From Austropuccinia psidii (Eukaryota > Basidiomycota > Pucciniomycetes > Pucciniales > Sphaerophragmiaceae): 64,000 bases of DNA. The stretch's first letter is position 1. Every line of letters starts with the position of its first letter. The position numbers and the translations under genes are program-made. The stretch lies in NCBI GenBank assembly GCA_023105745.1, contig JALGQZ010000002.1:46660497-46724496 (forward strand), given 5' to 3'. This document shows positions 56,246 through 64,000 of this stretch, in pieces. Under the pieces are notes generated by a model, which did not search any database, was not told the origin of the DNA, and saw nothing but the letters and a program-made list of their open reading frames with translations.

Positions 56246-57461
56246 TTTTGGCCAACAAGAGCTACTAGCTCTAGGACATAAAGTCTCAGGTCTTAGTCTG
56301 GCAATTGACCAAAATAAAGTAGCAGCAGTACTGCAAAAGCCAGTACCAAAGATCATCAAAGAGATGCAATCCTTCCTTGGGTTTGCCAGCTACTATAGAA
56401 ACCACATCAAAAGGTTTGTCCACATAACCAGTAGTTTATACAAGTTGTGTTCAAAAGATGTAGTTTTTGAAATAACCAAGGAAAGGCAGGATGCATATGA
56501 GAGGATCAAACATGAACTCACCAATGCACCTGTGCTAATCTTGCCTGACTTTGAACTACCATTCAAATTATACATCAATGCAGCATGTAGCCAAGGCTTA
56601 GGAGCAGCCCTTCACCAAAGACAAATTGTGGATGGTGAACTAAGAGGAGGAGTAATTTGCTACATCTCAAGGCAACTGAAAGATTCAGAAGCCAGCTATG
56701 GGGCCACCCAGACTGAATGTCTATGTCTAGTCTGGGCTCTGGAGAAACTCCATTATTATTTGGAGGGTGCAGTCTTTGAAGTCTACACAGACTGCACAGC
56801 CTTGAAGTATTTACTAAATATGAAGACTACAAATAGACACATGCTGAGATGGCAAATAGCAGTCCAGGAGTATAGAGGTAACATGACCATCATATACAAA
56901 GAAGGTAAAAGCCATACCAATGCAGATGGCCTTAGCATATGTCCACTAGACAATGGTAAAAGCAATTCAGCTTATGACCCTGAAGTTGCAGCCAAGATCC
57001 CTATCCATTTCATGGAAGTGGATAGGAAGATGAACTTCAGATTTTCTGAATGGGCACCAGAGAGTGGTAGCCTTGACAGTGGAAACACTTATTCAGAAGG
57101 AACAGTTACTCCCATACTGGGAATAAGCTCCTCAGAACTGCACAATGGATTTTATAGTGCAGTACTGAAGTCTTATGCCAAACACAAAAAGTGTGGCATA
57201 TTACTACAACTCCTTCACCAAAAGTACAGGAGTCCAGAACTGGAATCCCAGCTGGAAGAACCCTGGTTGAGGGCCTATAAGGATAACAAATGTTTTCCTA
57301 TAGATGGCCTGCTCTACCATAGAGAAAGGCACACTAGTGCACTCACAGTGGTAGACAGAGACCACATCTCTCTGATCCTGAAAGAATGCCATGAATGCCC
57401 CTATATGGGACACATGAGTGAGGACAGAACCAAAGAGAGGGTAGCAAGCACAGCTTGGTGA
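56246..57461 (+). pseudogene. Element G RT end, RNase H and integrase start
   Basis: The shifted frame continues from 56246 and is open at 56364-57461. RT thumb and RNase H (KLYINAACSQGLGAALHQ; the first catalytic Asp is Asn here). The codon that is TAG in B (16280) is TGG here (SEWAPESG), showing which state is ancestral. It ends at TGA 57459-57461 in the integrase zinc region (STAW* where B has STAWW). Confidence 0.85.
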
Positions 57462-59064
57462 CCCGAGTGGGAACAAGAGCTGGGAGAATACATCAAAGCT
57501 TGTGAAAGATTCCAAAAGGCAAATAGGAAACATGGGAAGAAGTATGGGTTACTTCAACACATAGAACAACCCAAACACCAATAGGAAACTATCAACATGG
57601 ACTGGGTTACAGGACTTGTCCCAGGAGGCAAAGAAAACTACAATGCCTGCTTGATCATAGTTGTTAAATTCAGCAAGAGCATGAGGTGTCTACCATGCCA
57701 CAAAGAGGACACAGCCATGGATACTGCCCTATTATTTTGGAATAATATCATATCTACCTGTGGAGTCCCTAAAATCATCATTAGTGATAGGGACCCAAAA
57801 TTCACATCTGAATCTTGGACCAACTTGTATGACATGCTTGGCACCAACCTTTCTTTTTGTGAGCCTTGAGGTATATTTTACATACCCAGATAGGCCACAA
57901 TTATCTTAAAAAGAAATTTTGAATTATACATAACTCATAAATCATGCATATATTTAAAATTCATCATTCCCAGGAGGCAAAGAAAACTACAATGCCTGCT
58001 TGATCATAGTTGATAGGTTCAGCAAGAGCATGAGGTGTCTACCATGCCAAAAAGAGGACACAGCCATGGATACTGCTCTGTTATTTTGGAATAACATCAT
58101 ATCTACCTGTGGAGTCCCTAAGATCATCATTAGTGATAGGGACCCAAAATTCACATCTAAATTTTGGACCAACTTGTATGACATGCTTGGCACCAAGGTT
58201 TCCTTTTCCACAGCTTACCATCCACAAACAGATGGCCTAGCTGAAAGGATGATCCAAACAATGGAGGACATCCTTAGAAGGTTCTGTGCCTATGGCATGT
58301 AATACAAGGACCATGAGGGATACACCCATCACTGGGTTACCCTTCTACCAGCTGTCCAACTGGCTTATAATAAACGTCAGCACTCTACCACAGGAAAAAC
58401 ACCTGCACTGGTAGAGAAAGGGTGGAATCCCCTGTTGCCTGTGGATCACTTGAAGAAGAATCTTCTGACCATCCACCCCACAGCCAAAGACTTCCATGAT
58501 ATGTGGAACAGAGCTTGTGACACAGCTGCCAAATGCATAGCTGAGGAAAAGGATTATAATAAGCAGAGGTGGGACAAGACACACATGGAACCTGACTTTA
58601 AGGAAGGGGACTAGGTGTTAGTGTCTATGCTAAACTTGAACAATCTTAAAGGACCCAAAAAGATGAGAGACTCATTTGTAGGGCCTTTCATTATCATTAA
58701 GTTGATAGGAAAAAATGCAGTAGAAGTCAAGCTCACAGAGGAGTTTTCCAGGAAACACCCAGTGTTTCCAGTGAGTTTTGTCAAACCATACTTCCAAACA
58801 GAGGACAACAAATTCCCCTCCAGGAAGAAGAACCTCACACCACCAGAGATAGTGGAAGTGGAGGACTCCCCAGGACCTATGAGTAAAATCATCAGGGCCA
58901 GGAAGATCAGACTTAATGGGAAGGATCAAAGACAATACTTAGTCAGATTCAAGAACCAAACATCTGATAAAGACAAATGGTTGGCAGAAGATGCCATACC
59001 AGATGGGAACCTTCATTTAAGGAGGTTAAGAGCCTCTAGGAGGACTGAACAGTCTCATCAATGA
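57462..59064 (+). pseudogene. Element G integrase and chromodomain, with internal duplication
   Basis: Integrase frame with further stops: TAG near 57583 (Trp in B), TAA near 58301 (Glu in B) and TAG near 58613 (Gln in B). The catalytic-core segment from [11 protein letters not shown] to DMLGT occurs twice, at 57620-57857 and 57969-58206, separated by 111 bp of LTR-like sequence. The C-terminal block 58615-59064 is open and ends in the chromodomain-like tail ([16 protein letters not shown]) and RTEQSHQ. Confidence 0.88.
57620..58206 (+). repeat. 238-bp direct duplication of integrase around a 111-bp LTR fragment
   Basis: Copies 57620-57857 and 57969-58206 differ by a few bases. Between them, 57858-57968 begins TGTGAGCCTTGAGGTATATT and matches the start of the C-type LTR through ATTCATCATT. 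Confidence 0.9.
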
Positions 59065-59088
59065 TAAGCCTTTTTTAGAGGGAGGTTA

Positions 59089-60523
59089 TGTCAGCCTTTG
59101 ACTCAAAACCAGAGCACAAGCATGACAGTCAAAATAACATAAATCAATGGTATAGCCAAGATACCACCAAAAAATGGAGCTGAGACGAATTAGCTCAAAT
59201 GATATCAAAGGAAAGAGGAAACTAACCGCTTTCTGAAAATATAAGTCCCATCACCATAGGACAAAGAATAACAAAGTTATTCCGGCTCAAAGTTGTTGCT
59301 GAGCATAAACCTTAATTTTCACCTCTCATCTAAAATCCAGAAGAAGAGGCTTAACCCCATCAAATGGGTATTCAAAATGAAGCTATACGCCACAGATATC
59401 TAATGGTACCAGCCAAACTGAGCTAGCACCAATATTACTGGAGGTATGGTCAATTTCAGGACAAATAAGGGTGAACAAAACATTCACCTCCCATCTAACC
59501 TCTACAGTTTTAGTGTGAGATACTTAGAGTGGTGTCTTTTTGGAAAGAGAACAATCAGGGCTATCTGATGGTGTCATCCATTTACCCATATTTCAACTAT
59601 GACACAAGTTAGGGGGAAAACAAGCTCAATACAGCTTTTCGCCTAAACCATGCATATGTACAAAAATCTTGTACATGGCATACCTTTGCCATATTTAATG
59701 ATAACCATATCAAATAAAGTACCATTGTGTAGAACACATACAGGGCGACACACTGGTTTAGTTTTGAGGTTGATATCTCAAAAACTGACAAAGTTATCGC
59801 TGTTTCAAGGTCAAAATCCCACATTCTGTCCAATACAACTTTACCATGGGATAATATCCCATAACCATGAATATGAGGTGTCAAATAGACAAAGGAGCTT
59901 GTTTTTACTTCAATACCTCATATCTCATTCAATACTGGGTCCCATACAGTTTCTGTATAGCATTCTACAAATCATACACGTCAGAATCAGGCTGTGAGGT
60001 CCCCAGATGAAGATTTTCACCCTTTATTGGTGAAAACTGCCCAGATGTGGCTTCAAAACAACATATGAGCCCAATACCGGCTATACAGGCTGTTTAAAAA
60101 CCACAGGCCTGTCCTGGAAGGTGAAAAATCTTCACTTCCTCTCAGTGGAAAGGTCTAGCACCCTTTCACCACATTTCAGGATAAAAAGGAGGCTTTTCAC
60201 AGCCAGAATTGTTTCCTCATCCTGCTCTTGAATACCCCATGTAGTAAACTGTCCAAAACAGTTTTACTCTTGGGTAATAATTAGGTATAATTATAACTTT
60301 AATTATTGTAGCTCTTATTATAGTAATCCAACTGGTAAGACTGCACCCAGGGTTCTCAATAGCGCTCACCACCACTATTCTTTAATAGTAGAACCCTTTA
60401 ATTATATTATAAATCTTTATTTTACTCAAAATACTATCATATTAAATCATTTTCTATGTGTCACAGTCATAGTTCTAGTTGTAAATAGCCTAATTAATGC
60501 TTCAACATAGACTCAGCCTGACA
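59089..60523 (+). repeat. 3' LTR of element G
   Basis: 1435 bp, TGTCAGCCTTTGACTC..CAGCCTGACA, preceded by GAGGGAGGTTA. It shares indels and substitutions with the 30087 LTR (for example CATGCATATGTACAAAAATCTTG-type changes), which supports their being a pair. Confidence 0.9.
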
Positions 60524-61428
60524 ATTTCACAAGAAATATTACAACGCTTATTGTAATAATAAGAATAAACCTCAAATCTTAAGGACAATCAAAATATGTA
60601 AAAAATCCATAAAAATCATAAATTCTTGATTATCTCTGCGGCCAATGGGTAGAGATGTAAAAAAGCTAGACTATTGGATTTCCCAACCAAGAATAAATAT
60701 ATGACTCTGCTATGTCATATCTGCAAACCCAATGCTTACTGAGATACCTGGCTAAATGCACTTTTGTGGTCATTGATGATATTCATGTCTTTTACCTCAC
60801 TTATTTTGAAATAATAATGAAGATCACATTGTAAAAAGTCAAATCTACCACAAAATTACTATAAGAATAAAGCCATAAAATTTGGAAAGCTGTAAATGAA
60901 GTTAAGAATAATAACAATAAATTGGTCAAAATAGAAATATCAGTTGACCACTTACAATTGGGATTGGGACAAACTTGAAACAAAGTGGATTTTCAAGTTC
61001 TTCTAGCTAATATGTGAATAATGATGTAATCTTTATCCTTATATTCAAGGTATAACCCTAAGAAATCATGGTTTAAAGTCCAAAGTAGTAAATTTCAACA
61101 GAAGAGATGAATTACAAGAAAAATCATTGTAATAGATCTCTAATGATGTAATTATATGCTTTTAGAACCTTGGTTAGGCCATTAAAAGGTATTAGAATCA
61201 ACTCTCTAAATTGAATTTGCATCAGAAACTCAAAAAATATTAAAGAATAAAGTTAAACCTGGAAAACAATCATTTTGTGCTCTTTAACTGTAATTGTATT
61301 TTATGTTAAATAGTGGAATATAAGATGAAATAGTGTATCTTGGAATTTTAAAATTAAAAAAAACTTAATCCCCAACATAAAGTCCTATTCAAAGCTTATG
61401 ATGTCAGTATAGCAGAGTTACAGTAATA
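60524..61428. other. Unassigned AT-rich sequence, probably element I 3' LTR remainder
   Basis: It follows the G target duplication and should continue the element I LTR that starts near 30052. I could not align it with the C LTR by eye. No ORF or RNA gene is recognised. Confidence 0.4.
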
Positions 61429-62170
61429 TCTCACAGCCATCATCAGGGGTAAAGGGATTTTCAAGCTTATACCCACTCAAACTCACAAAACAGAAAATCC
61501 TTTCTATGTAGAAGTATCCAGCTTCCAAAATCTTCATTTAAAATACTCATACAGCTTGGATCCACCAATACAGACTGTCACTAATTGGACAGGCTGGATT
61601 CACCAAATACAGTTTTGGATTCACAAGCCTGAAGCTGTATGATAACCCAACTTCACAAAACCTGTTGTACAGACCCTGTACATACATACAGGGGATTTAT
61701 TATCAAAATCAATTTAATCAAGATTTTTCTCAGGAAGATTTACTCTCTGGATCAGGGCTGATGTATTCTCACATATACCAGCCCCCTTTTCCCCCTCTGG
61801 TAATTTTTCCATATTTAATGAATATACTTGATTTATTATTTAATAGATATTATTATTATTTTTGAAATATATTATTTATTGGTATTAAGTTTGTTTTTTA
61901 ATTTCCTCACATTTTCAGTAGAGTTGTGGTGGCTGTATCCTTATTAACCCCTCTCTTTTGTTCTGCAACTTGAAGTAGTGGACTTGGACTTGTTTGTGGT
62001 TGGATACTTTATTTCTTACTCTTTTTTACTTATTATTTCTGCCTTTAATATATTCATTTTATTGGCAATCCCACCTATGTTACACTCTGAAGTGTATTCT
62101 CTCTTATCCAATTCTGAGCCCTTTGCAAGTGAGTCCCATGCCCTATTCACATGGAAGAGCCCCTGTAACA
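61429..62170 (+). repeat. LTR of element J (diverged D family)
   Basis: 742 bp, similar to the D LTR along its length: CATCATCAGGGGTAAAGGG, CTCACATATACCAGCCCC, GTGGACTTGGACTTGTTTGTGG, GAAGAGCCCCTGTAACA. The left edge is mutated (TCTCACAGCC for TGTAACAACC). The internal leader follows directly, so this is a 5' LTR. Confidence 0.75.
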
Positions 62171-63130
62171 TTATATTAATGAGCTTTTAACTGCTTTTTT
62201 TTTCATTATTATCACTAAATGATTCACTCATTCATCAATTATGACCTCCTCATGATTTTTATGAGTTTTATGATTTTTATGGTTTTTATGATTTTTATGA
62301 TTTTATGATTTTTTCATGATTTTTTGATTCTCTTATGAATTTTCACCTTATGAATTCTCTTCATATGAAAATTTGCTTCTTTATTATTTCTCAAGCCTTG
62401 CTAAACATTTAATCTTATTTCAAATTCTTGATTAAAATTCAAATTTCTCTTTTGTCTGATTTTCAGGTCTTATCAGGCTTTAATTCATTGGTTAATTGAT
62501 TGGGATTAATAAAGATACTTGATGCAGTGTTTTCAGGACTGTATTGGATTGAATCAATTATTGATGGATTGTTCAATTATTTGAGATAACTAACTGATTG
62601 ATCCTCAATAATTGATTTGATTGAATGATTTGCTTCTGACTCATCCATATATTGAATTCATTCCTGAATATTTGGTTGAATTATTGAGTTAATCAGAAAC
62701 TTGAGAGTTTTTTTTTGAAGATATCTATTTATTGATTGACTGATTTGTTGAATTCTTCAAGACTCCATTGATATTTAATTTTGAATTGACTAGCTTTGAT
62801 TAAATTAGTTGATTGATTGGTTGATTGGAATTGATTTGAGTTTCTTCAAGACATTGATTTTTCTATAAGATTTTGACCTTGTCATATTAACTTCTCAAGA
62901 ATTTTCACATTTATTTCACCTGAAGACTGGTGCTTGATTCCTAAAGTTTAAATCAAGAATTCTTTCTTTATTTTATTTGGTCAAGCAATATTATTTTATT
63001 CTCAAAGTATCATCAAGTTTTTTATATTTTAGTATTCAGTAATCCTTATTGAGAATAGTACTCCAGTCAATAATACAATATCTCAAATCTAGCTGTTTTA
63101 ACCCCTACAGCAAGTGTTCCTCTTTACTGC
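62171..63130 (+). other. Element J leader and trace of gag start
   Basis: Homologous to the D1 leader (ATTCATCAATTATGACCT, ATGATTTT repeats, TTGATTGATT tracts). It ends with GAGAATAGTACTCCAGTC and CCTACAGCAAGTGTTCCTC, matching the first codons of D1 gag at 36174-36260. The similarity stops near 63130, so the rest of J is lost or unrecognisable. Confidence 0.65.
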
Positions 63131-64000
63131 TGTGGTATGCCAGACCATTTATACCAGTCTCAAGCTTACCAAATAATTGTTTTTTCAAAACAAAAATCCC
63201 AGGAAAACTCTGCATAAGGAAATGCATTGGTGGAATAACTCGGGGGATTGAAATAAAAATGAAGAATAATTCCAGACAATAAACATAGGATTTCAGAATT
63301 ATGGACAAATCCCAGGAAAACTGCAGATAAGGAAAGAAAATTGCATAATTTCAGAGAATAAATGGGAATAAAATAGCAGAACTTCAGAGAAGAAATGGGA
63401 ATAAAGGTGTGGAATTCTGAAAGGAATTGGAATAAAATTGAGAAACTTGGGAGGAGTTATAGAAGATATTGAAAAATAACTCCAGTAATTGGAATAAGAA
63501 TATTGAATAATCTCAGAAAATAAACATAGGATTGCAGAATTATAGACAAATACCAGAATAAATAAAGGTAGAAGAAAATCAAAACAAAGAAATATTTCAG
63601 AGATGGAAATAGAATTGAGGAATTCCAAAATAGGTGAGGAATAACTCTGGAGAAGGAAATCAAAGTTCAGAACTCAGGAGCTAGGTAAATCAAACTGTAA
63701 CAAAGTCCTAGGGCATATTCAACAATATTAAAGATTTAAGCAGAAGAATTCCAATTAAAAAAACAAATACCAATTTCTCTATCTTATTGCATCACCCATA
63801 GAAAAACTACATGATTAAATAGAGATAAAATAAATACATCTTTTTACATTAATATTGAGAACAGCACCAGAGCTTTATTTTATCCCCCTTGATCAAATTG
63901 AAAGAAAAACCTCAAGGCTATCCAACAAATTATAATGGATTTACCAAGAGGAAATGGTTTTCTTAGTAATTTTAACAAACATAAGATTCAATACAAATGA
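63131..64000. repeat. Purine-rich degenerate repeats
   Basis: Motifs such as AATAAACATAGGATTTCAGAATTATGGACAA (in part) recur near 63278 and 63519, and GAGAATAAATGGGAATAAA-like blocks near 63353 and 63383. No gene is supported. The last 250 bp show nothing recognisable. Confidence 0.5.

Larger units (their letters stand above)
30087..60523 (+). mobile_element. Element G: family 1 Gypsy element spread apart by nested insertions
   Basis: LTRs at 30087-31462 and 59089-60523 are homologous to those of B. The flanks are ATTTT (30082-30086) and ATTTC (60524-60528), a target duplication with one change. Its own sequence is the 5' LTR, leader, first 100 bp of ORF1, then from the CCHC knuckle to the 3' LTR. 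The nested guests are a D-type solo LTR, solo LTR H and the D1/D2 composite. About 2.08 kb (matching B 11841-13922) is missing where the composite sits. Confidence 0.9.

Noticed and set aside
60524..61428. Possible unique host sequence or gene
   Set aside because: No ORF above noise; the position predicts the remaining LTR of element I, although alignment by eye failed.
63049..63663. Several short frames at the right edge
   Set aside because: They overlap degenerate purine-rich repeats on both strands and show no recognisable motif.

Overview
This 64 kb window is a pile of nested Ty3/Gypsy-type LTR retrotransposons in AT-rich eukaryotic DNA. I see no housekeeping gene, tRNA, rRNA, operon or CRISPR array. 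Short GT..AG introns (50-71 nt) point to a fungus. The Gag/Pol families, and a spliced Zn2Cys6-like gene that I recall as highly repeated in rust fungi, suggest a Pucciniales genome, most like the myrtle rust Austropuccinia psidii. That assignment is from memory; no database was searched.

Layout by nesting. The oldest layer is element I (+ strand, badly decayed): 3808-6238, 27502-30086, and probably its 3' LTR remnant at 60524-61428. Three elements sit inside it. Element A (- strand, 1-3807) is only partly in the window. Element C (- strand, 6239-27501) is flanked by AATAA target duplications; it holds solo LTR K (7473-8754) and the near-complete element B (+ strand, 9706-19408, target duplication TTTTT), which splits the C chromodomain. 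Element G (+ strand, 30087-60523, target duplication ATTTT/ATTTC) holds a solo D-type LTR (31623-32383, ATATA), solo C-type LTR H (32829-34634) and an inverted composite of two D elements (34744-54692). The D2 half of that composite is split by element E (- strand, 45213-52805, ACTTG), whose LTRs are almost identical. The chain I > G > D2 > E is therefore four levels deep. The right end (61429-64000) is a decayed D-like element, J.

How the parts work. Family 1 (A, B, G), family 2 (C, H, probably I) and family 4 (E) have related 5' architecture and share one tRNA-type primer binding site. Behind the leader lie two candidate spliceosomal introns. In family 1, removing intron 1 assembles a start codon across the exon junction (A|TG). 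Removing intron 2 fuses a small ORF to a second ORF that overlaps gag in another frame, giving a predicted 333-residue accessory protein. The gag ATG lies inside intron 2, 1 nt after the stop codon of the unspliced small ORF. Retained intron 2 would thus give Gag-Pol by reinitiation, and spliced intron 2 would give the accessory protein. The stop, gag ATG and acceptor layout recurs in the diverged E and C elements. This is the most interesting signal in the window.

Family 3 (D1, D2, J) is a separate chromovirus lineage. It lacks that primer site but has a 14-nt self-complementarity between its LTR and the sequence just after it, as expected for Tf1-like self-priming. Element E has lost about 3.1 kb of pol yet keeps an uninterrupted Gag-protease frame, so it looks like a recently moved non-autonomous element. 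A two-exon Zn2Cys6-like gene (42026-43164) sits between the two D copies.
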